Below the pieces are notes generated by a model, which saw nothing but the letters and a program-made list of their open reading frames with translations, was not told the DNA's origin and did not search any database. From Clitopilus passeckerianus (lineage: Eukaryota; Basidiomycota; Agaricomycetes; Agaricales; Entolomataceae), in contig CALYLX010000064.1 of the NCBI GenBank assembly GCA_944990035.1, positions 302,551 through 366,550 on the forward strand: a stretch of DNA of 64,000 nt. The letters are read 5' to 3'. Positions 11,309 to 23,141 of the stretch are shown in pieces; position 1 is the stretch's first letter, and each line of letters starts with the position of its first letter. The position numbers and the translations under genes are program-made.

Positions 11309-12678
11309 TGAAGCTTCGCCCTTCCCTCGTGTTTCTCGTGCTTCTAGCCCTATCGCTATCTTTGGTGCTACGTGCCAGCCAGGAGAGATCTATGATCACC
11401 CTCTGCCGGAACCTGAGAAATGCTGGAACTGCACCCAGATCCCACAACCCGACGAGTACGGGCACCGCAATGTCTACCCCTGGAGGGACAGCTCCACAGA
11501 TTTCACGTGTAAGTAAGGGATTTTGAGACTATGCATTAACTTGGGCTGACAGAGCATGAATTCTAGTCATCAAGTTCAGCTCGCAACTTCCAGGGTGACC
11601 AAGGCGAATCGGGGAGCACAAGAAGGAGTGGGTCGACGTCGACTGTTACTATGATATTGGTCCGCATCCAGCCTCTCTTAAAGTCACTTGCTGGGTTTTC
11701 TATTGTACAGGGTGATGGAAAACTCTTGTCCAAGCATACGGAGGGACAGAACGAGAAGCATGCAACCGGTATACCCTATTGCCCGGGAAAAGCAACCCCC
11801 ATCCCCCTGTGCACACCTGTCCGTAACACGACCTATTCGGGGGCACATGAACGCTGCTGTGGCGAACACTGCAACCTTCAGACCCTTGGGCCCAATTGCT
11901 TCTATTGTTCCGGCGGCTACGACGAGTGGGTTGACGTCCACGTCGGACCGGGAACGGTTTTGGACGTATTATCCTCTATTGCAACTGTAGATTTTCAGCT
12001 GAAGTTCCCTTGTAGATATCATGGTACCACCTCCCATAACAATGTGGTCGTGATTAGGTTTAATGTAAGTCCTTTGAGCTTGGTATCATGATTGCTAGTT
12101 GATACCGATGTTCTATGCACCTAGCCCAACAATGGCAAGTTCATACGTCAGTCACACTAGCAAGGCACTTCCCATGACCCAGCGCCCAAGCGCCCCAATT
12201 GTAAGACCGGGAAATGCCCCGACGACTGCAAGCCGGCTGACAAGAACTGCTGGGCTTGTCCTTACGTCCCTGGTCACTGGAGCAAATGGGTCAATTCGGG
12301 TAACAAGGATCTACTTACATGCGGGTCTGTATATCCATATTCTTGGGAAATGTTACTGAATATAATCACCTGTCATCTAATCAGGTATTCGTTGGAAAAG
12401 GGCCTCGGCGGTGCCTCTGAATGCACCTACGACGTACGTCTTTGTTATTAATCCCCTGGTTCGTAAGAAGCTGACCGTCCCATTCCTTTAGTTTAACACA
12501 AGCAAAGTAGTCACATTGCCCAAGCAAGAGGACATATGCCCCGGCCCATGAACCCGATCTGTACAACCAGCTGGATACTAAAGCACCACCTGTACCCGTC
12601 AATGGATTCCTCTATTTTCGATCGTTGTCGCCATTCTTATCCCTTTTTATTCTTCTTCTCTGCATCCCCTCCGCCTAA
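11309..12678 (+). pseudogene. Broken gene for a secreted cysteine-rich tandem-module protein
   Basis: The ATG at 11309 opens a typical signal peptide (MKLRPSLVFLVLLALSLSLVL). The following cysteine-rich coding sequence is in another frame (EIYDHPLPEPEKCWNCTQIP), with no plausible intron between. Further modules follow: EWVDVDCYYDIG, then RCCGEHCNLQTLGPNC with YDEWVDVHVGPG, then KCPDDCKPADKNCWACPYV with SKWVN. After that come EKGLGGASECTYD and VVTLPKQEDICPGP. The last part, NGFLYFRSLSPFLSLFILL, is hydrophobic like a GPI-attachment tail and is in a shifted frame. In-frame stops interrupt the modules near 11597 (TGA) and 12161 (TAG). Several exon borders (for example GTAAGT at 12065) are still recognisable. 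So the original product was probably a secreted, perhaps GPI-anchored, repeat protein with Cys-Trp modules. Function unknown; sequencing error could explain one lesion but hardly four. Confidence 0.6.
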
Positions 12679-12890
12679 TTCGAGCCGTCGATTGTACCCA
12701 GATAGTGAATTTAATTACATTGGTTTCACATATGATTTACTCACAAATATTCAGAGCAACGGTAAATTTCATATGAGTGATCTGGCTAAAATACATTCGA
12801 AATTATACACATCATATTGACAGAGGTTACGATTATGGTACAGTGAGGTTCGAAAGCGAGTCAGCTCTCCGATGTTTCTTGTCAGGTCGT

Positions 12891-14578
12891 TCAATTGATC
12901 ACTTCTCTGGTCACCGCAGTAGGCCCAAACCCAAGCCTATCATTCGGAGCATCGACGACCAGGTGGAATCGTTGAAGAAACGCGTAACCCACTATCATTG
13001 TTGTCAGTCGTTTAAGTCAAGAGTAAGATATTCTGAAATGACGCACAGACGATATCGAACGACCGTCCACTTCTGACGCCAGAATCTGCGATGGAGAGAT
13101 AGATCTTGTCTTGCTCACCACCGAGGATTGTGTTGAGGTCTCGTGGCCAGATCTGTGCATTTGGGACGAGTTCATGTTTGGCCTGAAGTGAACGATAGGT
13201 TAGTGTTGAATACGAAAGCCAAAAGAACAGGGAAAGATGCTGGCCTGGCCAATATGGAAGAACAGGCTCTTCATCTTCCTGTACTTCTCCTCCGTGATCG
13301 TGAGCAGCCCAGTTTTTCTGCCAAGTACGGGCAAATATTAGCACCTAGATCATGCCGACAACAGACACAATACATACTCGTCGAGTTCGGCTCCAACTGC
13401 CATCCTATATTTCTCAAACAGGTCGCTAGGGAACATGACGAAAGTCCTGATGTGGTCCCAGATTGCAATACCTTTCTGCAACAGCGTTTCAGAATCACTG
13501 GAGTCGTCGCCGTACGAAAGGTCGAGGCGGAATGGCAAGTCATCACAGTATTGCTTGCGCGCTCTTTTCGAGGCAGGTGCCGTGAACATGACCGTGTCGC
13601 AGACACTGGCATAAACTAAGGTCAGTACCAAGACCAAGGCAGCATCTTGATGGACATACGAAGGAGGCAATTCCCCAAGCCTGATCACGCCTTTCTTGAA
13701 CTTGGTCCCAGTGTCTTCTCCAGATGAGGCCTGCTGGTAGGTAAGTGACACCGTACCCATGAGCATGTATTCCGCAAATCCTGGAGCTGTCGGACGTATG
13801 AAGGACATGTGATATGTGACGGGTTAAAAGAGACTATGAACCTACGTCGATCGGTGTCGGGGAAATTACCGATTACGCCATCAGCATCGCTAACTTTCTG
13901 ACTTTCGGCGGCATCTCCAGAAATTACGCTGAATGGGAAGTTGGGGATACTGAGAGAGAATAGGCTGCACGTATCGGTGTCTATGTTGTATGAGGATCAG
14001 GCCCGAGGCCAATAAAAGAGGTTTTGAGAGAGTACATACACTTTGTGACGGATAATTTTCCCTTTGCGAACTCAAGCACATCAGGATCCTCTTTGGCCTT
14101 TTGAGCGGAGGACGGGAGGTCCGATTCCTTTACATTCAGAATTCTAGACGAACGATTGTTCAGTTGAGGTGTCAATTTTTTTCCTTCCATGACTGATACT
14201 CACGTATCGCTATTAGCTGAAGCGTCAGGTGAGCGGGTAATCTCCGTGTTGAGGAGGTGCTTAAACGTACTATTGTCAAGGCTGAACCTGTACTTCTTAT
14301 CACCGATTCCAAGATCGAAGCTAAGAACGAGCCCTGCGTATCCACATAAGCATAAGCATGAATTTTGGCATATTGTCGATTCAGAATGTAGACTTGCCGG
14401 GATTTACGGCAGCTGCTTGCTTCTTGATGGTGGCCAAGTCAAAGTCTTTCTCGGGCTCTTGTCGGTTCTGGTACAGTTTATGAACAGCCTGCTCTCGTTC
14501 CAGGAACTGTTTGGTCCCAGGCTGAGCAGGGTGGAATGAGATGTCGAAAGACAGTGTTGCTCCTTCAGGAAGACTCAT
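12891..14578 (-). CDS. Aspartic peptidase (A1) fold protein, catalytic motifs lost
   Basis: Nine exons (14398-14578, 14204-14333, 14040-14143, 13846-13980, 13660-13786, 13378-13605, 13245-13317, 13047-13182, 12891-12991) join in frame to 404 residues. Against basidiomycete polyporopepsin-type A1 peptidases the order of conserved blocks is complete: GLVLSFDLGIGDKKYRFSLD, YTDTCSLFSLSIPNFPFSV, DLFEKYRMAVGA, EKTGLLTITEEKYRKMKSLF, LVPNAQIWPRDLNTILGG and FLQRFHLVVDAPNDRLGFG. The first active-site motif, normally DTGSS, reads DNSTF. The second, normally DTGTT, is replaced by WDHIRTF. The flap tyrosine position also reads differently (LEFAKGK). The N-terminus (MSLPEGATLSFD) is not a signal peptide. 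So it is probably an inactive, intracellular pseudo-peptidase, or a gene in early decay. Two introns use GC donors (14334-14397 with GCAAGT; 13183-13244 with GCCAGC, weaker). Confidence 0.72.
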
Positions 14579-15252
14579 GGTAGAAGTCAGAAAGATGTCG
14601 AGTGACCTGGCGCCTAGACTGCGAGTTTATATGATATCAGGGATAACGAAGATCCGTTGTGTCATGCTTGAGATAGGCCTGTTATATGGAAGAAGTTATC
14701 CACGGGAGTGGAACTGATGATGGCTGTAGTGGTGGCGCCAGAGTCGCATGAGAGGGGTATGAGGTCACGATAGGTGCAACCTTATTTCTAGGCGTCTAAA
14801 GGCTCTTCGAGGCGTGCTTTGGTTGGGCTATCAAAAGCCACAGGACAGGTAAAAAAGGTCAGCTGCGAGGGCGATTGGGAGCCTCTTTTGGCAGAACGTA
14901 TTAGCAATGGAAGTAACAGGTCCTGCTGAAGGCCGAGAAGCGCTTCTAGGTTCATGGAAGCGTCCTAATAATAGTCCTAGCCCTTGTGACAGTCCGTTTC
15001 GTCGAGGTTAACGCGGGTGCCTCTATGTGCAATACACGATATTCAGAGAACAAGTTTGAAAGAGGCTGTGCTGCTACAATGCTCAGGTCCGGCCCGCTTC
15101 CCGAGATCCGTGTGTGTTAAAAGCCCGCGATGGAAACAGCCCTCGCCGAAAGTTCTGGAAAGCTCGAGCGCCCTTCGCTATAGAAAGACTTGAGCTCGCT
15201 GTCTCCGACGACCATCAATCACTTTCTTGCTCCAAGCATATTTTCTTGCAGA
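14579..15252. other. Divergent intergenic region
   Basis: 674 bases between the aspartic-peptidase-fold gene (minus) and the small unknown gene (plus), so it must hold both promoters. I see no repeat or RNA gene. Confidence 0.45.
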
Positions 15253-15995
15253 ATGTCTTTATCGCCGAGTCCTTACGCTGGCAGCCATGCCGCCTCTCCG
15301 TCGCCTGTGTCTAGCCTGTTTCCCTCTGCCCCTTCTAAGCCGAGTTCGTTGAGGAGCACCCCTCTTCCGAAGCCGGTCAACGTATTCTCTAATGATGGTT
15401 CGTTTCTTGAGAGAGTACAGAGATCTAAAAGGGTGAGTGACATTTGCTTTCTCTCAACCAAAATCAACTGACGTTGTGGTCGCCAGTTAGAGGAGGAGAC
15501 AAGGAAACAGCAGGAGCTAGAAGAGAAGAAGAAAACATTTGAAAGTCGTTTTGTGAGAAACACCCCTTTTTTCAGATTTGCTAGATACTGATGATGCCTA
15601 TCTTGTCGTTTACAGAAAAACAGAGGGAAGCGTCCAGCGCTGGAGCCCGTATCTGCTAATACAGGGACCTCTGGGTCCGCTTCATCCATAGATTCCCCTC
15701 CGAGCAAGAAAATAAAGCCAGATTCTGTTCAACGTGTGTACTTTCCACGTCTGACCTTGACTTGTAGCGCATATATTCACTCCAGATTTGAATAGGTACC
15801 TATACAACTCAAGTGCAAAAGCACTCTACCCGGGGATGAAAGACTCTGGCATTGGTATTCGCCCGCTCGTCAGATAGACGGTGAGTGCAGGCTCGCTACT
15901 TCTTATGGTGAATGCATAGAGTGGGCTGATCCTCCTCAGGTGACCGACCATGTTTGTCGTTTCATTTTCTCAAGGAACCTGGCGCCATGTTGTAA
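15253..15995 (+). CDS. Small conserved-looking protein of unknown function
   Basis: Exons 15253-15432, 15487-15552, 15616-15735, 15796-15880 and 15940-15995 join exactly in frame to 168 residues. The N-terminal third is Ser/Pro-rich. The middle is a charged helix (LEEETRKQQELEEKKKTFES). It is followed by a basic patch with two candidate nuclear-localisation signals (NRGKRPALE and PPSKKIKP). The C-terminus is compact and looks folded (VPIQLKCKSTLPGDERLWHW, then SPARQIDGDRPCLSFHFLKE). No single exon is long enough to show this; it only appears after splicing. I do not recognise the family. The coiled-coil plus nuclear signals suggest a nuclear protein, which is inference only. It is convergent with the Bbc1-like gene, with 212 bases between the stops. 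Confidence 0.68.
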
Positions 15996-16207
15996 ATTAT
16001 TAGCTGAATTGAATCTCATTCTTCACCCAAATGGATTCCTGGGGTTCACGTTCGTGATTCACATTATAGGATGATGTTACGGAAACCTCATAGTTCTTGG
16101 CGCTAGTATGTCCGACCCATGGTAATATACACAAGAAATTGTAGAAAAATAGTAGATGTTGTTCAAATGAGAAATATTCCTTCCTTCGCCACTTCAAGGC
16201 ACAGTGC

Positions 16208-19200
16208 CTAGTTCTCGAGGACGCGAGAGATCTGAAAAAGAGTCGGTACTTCGTTGAAATGACGGCCAAGTCTAAACCCACCTTGATAGAACCACTCTTC
16301 AAATCATCCAAACGATAACTGACGGCTTCCACGGTCTGCAATGCTCAAATCAGGACGTTGCAATCTCTCTCACAAAGGAATTACGAACCTGATGCCCAAC
16401 ATGTTGATTTGCCTGGAAAACCCGAATCTTGCTCTTCTTCGGCTCATATTCACTGACAATCCCAACCAGCTGCTCAATATTCTGCGTGTACCCTTGCAGC
16501 CCCTTATGCCCCTTAAGCTTCGCATCATATATCTCGACCACATCCCCGGGCATGATATCACTAACCCTCTTCTGCACCGTATGCCCGCTCTGCACATAGA
16601 CCACATATCCATACTCCAGTGGGCGAGGAAGCGAAGGCCGAAGAGCATTGGGCACCTCGCTGAGGACGGTATTCACGAAACCTTCGTATGTGCCATCCCC
16701 AATCAACGCCTTCTTGGATTTCTCGTACAGCGAGGTGGCGACTTCGCAGACTTGTACACCAACGCGGCCCCAGACTGTGATTAGGTCGTCAGGGCTATAG
16801 TGGCGTTCAGATATGGGTCGTTGAGTGGGCTGGGTGTCTTGAGGTGGTGGGGGAGGCATTTCGCGCGCAGGAGGTGGAGGCGGAGGTGCGGATCCTCCTG
16901 GGTGACTGGCGTCGGTCCAGGAGAGGGCTAAATCAGGTGTGTCGCTGAACTCGATGGACGAGGTTAGATCCCATTGTTGTTCTGAAGATCCTCGCTGTCC
17001 TGGGGGTGGGACTCCGCGTGTAGATGGTGGAGGTCGAGCTTGACTATGCCTGCCAGGAGGGAGTGGTGGCGGAACTTCGTCCGAGTAGTCAGCAGGCTCT
17101 TCGACCATGACATATTCGGATTGCTGAGACTTGAAAGGAGGCTTAGTCTGAGAGTCATGAGTTGTTTCAACGGAAGATTTTCTTCCTGCTGAGATTGTAC
17201 TCGGGATACTTGACTTGCGAGTTCCAGGTATCGGTGGTCGGCTTGGAGGAAGAGGTGGTGGAACTTCCGTGCTTTCAGATCCTGTGCCACGTCTCCTGGC
17301 ACCACGGTCCGGAACTGGGGGAGGAACCTCTTCTTCCTGCTCTTGTTCAAGTTCGTTGACGTCCTCATATCCATCCTCGATTTCGCTCTCCAAAGCCTCC
17401 ACTTGAACGCCATCATCAGACAAGCTAGGTTGCGAAGCAGCAAGATCCTCTGTTTCAAAATCACTTTCTGGCTCGGGAGCTTGAGGAGGTGGAGGTGGTC
17501 GAGCAGGCGGTCCTCTCGAAGGAGGTGCAGGAGGTGCGGGTTCCGCCGCGGAACTTGTAGGTGCCTGAGGACGACCGAAGCCCATCGGCATCATACCGAT
17601 CCGCATTCCACCCATTCCTGCTAGCTTAGCAGCAATCCGCTCCTTCCGAGCTCGTTCTTCCTCCTCTTCATCAGCTTCATCAGCTTCGGGTGCCGCAGGT
17701 TCTGCACCAGCAGCAGTTGATCCCTCATCGTCTTGAGGAGCTTGAGGAGCAGCACGCCTAGGAGCGATGGGCGGGGCTGCACCGAACTTAATTCCTCCAA
17801 GTCGAGCCATACGTTCCGCAATCGTCTGGCGACGGGCTCGTTCTTCGTCATGAGCAGCTTCAAGTTCTGCTACTGCATGCACTGTCTCTTGAGCAGGTGG
17901 TGTCGGCGGTGGCGGAGGAGAGGCTGCAGAAGCGGACAGGCCGATAGTTGAAGCTCGTCTACTTGGAGGGCTGTGGAAGCCGGGATCGATGGGATCTGGA
18001 GAAGGTAAAGTCAATAATTGTACAATAGGATGAAAACAGTGATGATAACCCACCTCCTTCGTCGTCATCCAAAATTTCACCACCACTAGGGGGAGGCGGA
18101 GATAGATGATCCAAGGACTTCTTGGCTCTCTCAAACTCATGTCGTCCTCTTTCCTCCTCCCACTCCCTTTCTCTATCGCTCTCCTCTCCCTCCTCTCCCT
18201 CATCCTCCTCCTGCTCCCGCCCTACCGACCCATGACTCTGCCTCAACGGACTCGGTTCAACAGCCTCGATCCTAGGCGGGACCACAATCGGAATCGCATT
18301 ATTCCCCCCACTCCCACTCCCACTAGTCACTGATGGGCTATCAGGCCTTCTCCTGGGAGGAATCTGCAACGCTTCTCCATCGCTCATGGACTCGACATCC
18401 GACACGCCTCCCTGCGAACTGGCGGGCGACATCGGGATCGCTCGGAAGGGTGGTCTCTTGTAAGCACTTGCGGCTGCAATTGCAGCTCCAGGTGGTGGGA
18501 CGGTACCGGTCCTGAAACCCTTGGTAGGCGACTCCCTGTGAGGTACAGGGATAGCAGCTTCCGACTCATCACCGTCATCCCCTTCCTCATCATGATCATA
18601 GGCATTTCCTCGACTTCCTTGACGCCGGGGAGGCAACTGTCTCGGTTGGACATCCGCTTCATCATCGTCGAATTCAGACGGTGCCCGGGAAGAGAGTGGA
18701 GGCTGGGAATGAGCAGGGCTCATCAGATTACTCCCTCCTCCACGGTCAGAATACATCGACCTCGTAAGGTCCGAATCGTTCCCTCCCTCTTCATCATCAT
18801 ACTCGTCCGCGGGGTGAGGTACCAATCTCGGATGTGTAGGCGGAGGTGGAGGCGGGGGAAGGTTCCGTGCAGGCGGTCGAGGGGGAGAGTCTGCGTAGAC
18901 ATCCTTATTTGGCAGAGGGGGTGGCGCAGGTGGGGAAGTTGAGGTTTCCTGAATGGGAGTGATGACGGGGGTGGGATCTTCACCTGGTGTCAAATCTTCA
19001 TGTGATACTGCTGCCTGCTGCCTGTCTGGTGTCGACCCACGATTGTCGAACGTGTCAATGTCGTGATTACGATTGACATTGATTCCTTCATCGTCGCTAA
19101 CAATATTGTCATCTTGCTGTTGAACGGCACGTATATGCGTATTCTCTAACAGAAAAAGGGGGAGAAAAAATTCAATCAATATTTGTTACACGTATTTCGT

Positions 19201-21265
19201 TTAGTTGTGAGATGAAAACCAAGATGTTTGTTTAAATGTTTTGTGAGATGAAATTCAGAACCAAAAGAATTAATATTTACCCTCTTCTTCCTCTTCCACT
19301 TCTCTGATACTCCCCTTCCTAGATCCAGGCCCAGGCTTCGTAGCAGACACGACCGGAGGCGGCGGGGACGCGGGAGTATCCAAACTACTCGTCCTCGAAA
19401 GGGGCTTCGTCCCAGTAGCTATAGGCGGGGGAGGCGGAGAAGTAGAAGTAGCACCAACCACCTCCGCAATTGATCCAGATCGACTAGCCTGGCTTGACCT
19501 CCTCACCGGTGGAGGTGGAGAAGTAGGCGGAGAAGTAGGAGGAGAGGTCAAGGCAGGAGGCCCTCCCAAAGCGAAAGGGTTAACACCACCCATCTTGCCC
19601 AGTTTCTCTGCAATGCGTTTGCGTCGGGCTTCTTCTTCCGCTTCTGGGTTCAACTCTTCTTGCTGTTGCTCTGGTTCCTCCTGTGCTTCGTGTTGCTCTT
19701 GCTGGGAAGGTTCAGATTCGAGAGGCTCCTCGAGGAATTCCCTAGCTGCGACTGGGGGAGGGGGAGGCGGGGAGAGAGGTTTTTCCTCGTCTTCCTCTTC
19801 TTCATGAACAGGCGCCGAAATCTTCTCCTTGTACTCCTTCTCTGCCTCGGATCGAACGTCGAGCGAGGCTTTACGACTCTCAGGAGCCGCGGGAGGAGCC
19901 GCCTCATCCACACCCTCGTCTTCCTTATCAGAGACATACCCAGAGGTCTCCTTGGATGCGATCGGCCCTTCAGGAACCTTCTCCGCCTCCTCCTTCACTG
20001 CTTTAGGAACCTCGATCTCCTCCTCATGCCCAACCACATGGTCCATAGCCTCACCATGAGCAGATTTATCAATCGGATCGGTAGAAAGTGTACTCTCCAG
20101 GCTCGTCACCAGGGCAGGAGGAGTGATTTGTTCAGCCTCAGATTTAGTTTCTGCAGCTACAGCAGCTTCAGGCTCGGTCGAGGGAGATTTGACTGCTTTC
20201 TTGCGAGGAGGTCCTGCACGTCGGGCGACGGCTGGCATTGGCATGGAGGTTGGTGGGCTGCGTGAGGTATCGGAGGCTGCAGAGCCGACTGAGGTTTGGG
20301 TTTGGGGTGTTGGTGCGGGATCTAGGGGGAGATTGTTAGGATTGAGATATATTGTGTAGGAGCGGTGATGCATACCAAGAGATGTTTGGGATTGAATTGA
20401 CGATTGCCTCCTGGGAGGAGGTGAAGGAGATGAGGCTGTTTAGTACAATCGATATAAGTAATTGATATATTGAGAATAATCGTCTTAACTTGCCTTCTTC
20501 AGCTTCTTCAGTAGATTTCTCCTTCACAGGCTCTTCCTGAGTGGACTGACGTTGAGGCTTCTTGGCCCCTGGTGGAGGTCTAGCACCACCTCCACCAAAC
20601 ATCGGTGCCATACCAACTCGGGTACCGCCCAGTTTGGCCATACGAGCAGCAAGAGCAGCTCTCCTCTGGCGTTCTTCCTCCTCAGGATCAATCTCACCCT
20701 CATCGTCCGCAGCCTTCTCATCACCGTCTTCAGGAGCTGCAACGTCATCGCCCTCTTTCTTCCCCTCATCGTCCTCGTCGACCTTCTTCGCAGATAAATC
20801 GCTGCTCTGCCTCCCGCCGCCGCCCACAATAGCCTCTAGACTCGGTCGTCGTTGATTACTATCATCGCCATCGTCATCCTTATCCACGGGCACGACCTTA
20901 GGCGGGGGCTTCCACTTTGGCTTCTCCACCGCTGGCTTGGGTGCAGTCGGCGGTGCAGGCGCACCAAAGGCACCTCCCTTCTGCAGAGCTGCCATCCTCT
21001 CCTTCAAGCTGCCGCCGATACCGATGCTGGCCTTTGCGTCGCTGGCGTTCATGCCGGTCTTGGCTGACGCCTCCGTTGTCGATACAGATGGTGAATCTGG
21101 AGGAGAAGGAGGCTTGGGTTTCCATTGCAATCCGCCAGGTTTCGGGCGAGGTGCTGGAGCTACTGGGGCAGGTGCTGGACCTTTCCCGGAGTCACCGCCT
21201 TTCTCGAATGCAGCGATCCTGTCGCGCAGAGAACCAGGCTTTGGCCTGGGCGGGGGATCTGACAT
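16208..21265 (-). CDS. Bbc1/Aim3-like actin-patch scaffold protein
   Basis: Exons 20494-21265, 20376-20435, 19281-20321, 18054-19145, 16389-17995, 16282-16335 and 16208-16231 join in frame to 1549 residues. Almost all of it is Pro/Glu/Ser-rich, with many polyproline runs of the type bound by SH3 domains and profilin. Two N-terminal helices repeat (GSLRDRIAAFEKGG and GSLKERMAALQKGG). Four copies of a short helical motif are spread along the chain: ARMAKLGGTRVGMAP, EKLGKMGGVNPFALG, ERMARLGGIKFGAAP and AKLAGMGGMRIGMMP. The C-terminal 150 residues (LITVWGRVGVQVCEVATSLY ... LEYGYVVYVQSGHTVQKRVS ... VGIVSEYEPKKSKIRVFQ ... VEAVSYRLDDLKSGSIK) match the cysteine-proteinase-fold domain named after Bbc1/Aim3 in fungal annotation. 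In yeast Bbc1 regulates Arp2/3-driven actin assembly at endocytic patches. No SH3 domain is visible here. Intron 20436-20493 begins with GCAAGT, a GC-AG intron. Confidence 0.83.
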
Positions 21266-21434
21266 TGGTTAGGGTGTGTGTTGTGGAAATGAGTTGGTGG
21301 TGGTTGCGGTTCGAACACACGACACTTGGACCAGGCTGGGCCTGAAGCGGGGATAACGGTTGCGTCACGCCGCAGTTACGCTCAAGCCTCTCGTGTATCT
21401 ACAAGGTCTACTTGCAGTATTCAAATGTGTATAA

Positions 21435-22900
21435 CTAGTGGGATACATGATCCATAAGAATACCCTCATGAAGCCCTCGCTTCCTCATCCAGAATGGCCC
21501 AACAGGATCTTCTATATCATGAAACACAGTTGTCCAAGTTCCGAGAATACCAAACGATGAACGCAGTCCACCAACGTGGATCCCATTAGAGGACCAAATG
21601 GCATGTCCTTGTTCACCTGAGAACTGTTCGTTGTCAGAGTTGCTCGGAAAAATATAGAGATTGAGAAATGAAACCTACAAAATCCCAATGAACCTGTCCA
21701 TCAGGCGTCATCTTAACCTTCCCACTCATAGTGCTCGAGCCCTGCGAGAGAAGACCAGTGAATTGTATCACAGGCTGCCATGGATTCTGCGGGTCAGGTA
21801 TTGATCCCGTTACATGAAGTGTAACGTCCAGCGAACGGAAGACTTCGCCGAATTCTGAATCTTCGAATATTGAGATATCCAAGTCGCCGTCCGGGGTCGT
21901 CGCAGATTCGTTATACCCTACATTTCCACGAATGAGTGAATGGTCTGAGAAGAGAAGGGCAGAACCTACTGATTAACTCCCGGTGATCACAAAAGCAAAA
22001 CGATATCCTCCAATCCCCAGCAACACCCGCCCAATCCTCCTTGATCGCTCTCTTCATCTCTTCCTCTTCCTCCCTCCTCCTCTCCCCTCCTTCTCCTCTA
22101 TCTTTCCCCTCCCCCTCCCCTCCCCCAACATAAGGCACAGCCAACTGCGTATACGGCATACTCATCGGCACGACTTCCAACCGCGTTTCCAAATCATCCA
22201 CCCCGCTCTCCTCCCTCATATCCATAACATGCATGAGGACAATATGATGCACCGCCTGTACATGTACCCAATTCACCCTCCCCCCAGACGAAAAGGGTCC
22301 CCAGGCCGTGAGGGGGTTATACCTCCTCATATCATACACATACCCTCGCGATTTCGTGCGTGATTCTCTAGTTTTATCTTTTTCAGTCAGGCCAAAGAGC
22401 GTGTGTAGCCTCGCCAAAAGTTGCGTTTCTTCTTTATCCAAAGGAGGTGAGAGGAGCGGTGATTCCATATCGTCGATGAAGGTGCTGGTTCGGAGAAGCG
22501 CGTACCCCCAGAGAAGACTGCAGGAAATATCGCTTGGTTTCTTCAGTGGTATCGTCTCCGTCACCAGCTCTAATAACGTCTCTAGGACCTTTTTCCTTTC
22601 GTCTACTTTACATAGACGAGGGTTCCAGAGGATTGTTCGGGCCCTTATGACTCTCTGCAGCCGACTTCGGAAGTCGATGGGGGAGGGGTTGAGGGGCTGA
22701 CCGAGGGGGGTTACGCAGAGGGCTGGATCGTCGTACCCTTGATCGAGGTAGAGTTTTGACCAGAGGGAGGTTTGGGACGGGTTGTACATCAGTTGGTTGA
22801 AGAGCTGGGAGGATTGGGATAAGCGGGAGACGTCAAGGGGGTCGAGGAAGAGGAGAATGTATTCGATTAGTTCGGGTGGGAGCTCTGTGAAGTGTGCCAT
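21435..22900 (-). CDS. F-box protein
   Basis: Exons 21970-22900, 21675-21917 and 21435-21616 join in frame to 451 residues. The N-terminus is a clear F-box (FTELPPELIEYILLFLDPLD followed by VSRLSQSSQLFNQL), the part that binds Skp1 in SCF ubiquitin ligases. The middle is hydrophilic, with a Glu/Arg/Gly-rich low-complexity segment. The C-terminal part is beta-rich: FRSLDVTLHVTGSIPDP, QPVIQFTGLLSQGSSTMSG, GQVHWDFVGEQGHAIWSSNG, VGGLRSSFGILGTWTTVFHD and DPVGPFWMRKR. It resembles the substrate-binding half of other fungal F-box proteins of this layout, though the target is unknown. It lies 169 bases downstream of the Bbc1-like start, on the same strand. Confidence 0.85.
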
Positions 22901-23141
22901 CTTGGCGAGAAAGCAAGGTCAAGACCAGACCAGCGAAGATGATGAGGATGGGTTGAGAGGCGCTACCCGGGTAACTCGGGTAACTTGACCTCTGATGACG
23001 AATAATCGGACGGAGATATCGGGCCGTGAATTTGCCTCCGCTTATTCTACCTGCAATTTCTTCAAGAATTATTAATTCATAAATCTCATAAATCCAAGCA
23101 AAAAAAATATACAGCTACTCCTAACACAACTACTCCTACTC

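Noticed and set aside
20336..20375. Exon continuing past 20376 to join the Bbc1-like parts
   Set aside because: Direct continuation gives stops or wrong phase; the 60 nt exon 20376-20435 between a GC donor and a GT donor restores the frame on both sides.
17959..21265. Plus-strand frames rich in Arg, Leu and Ser opposite the Bbc1-like gene
   Set aside because: They mirror the proline- and glutamate-rich repeats of the real gene and have no independent support.
22021..22363. Plus-strand reading frame opposite the F-box gene
   Set aside because: It is the reverse complement of a charged low-complexity region; the minus-strand F-box frame has clear homology.
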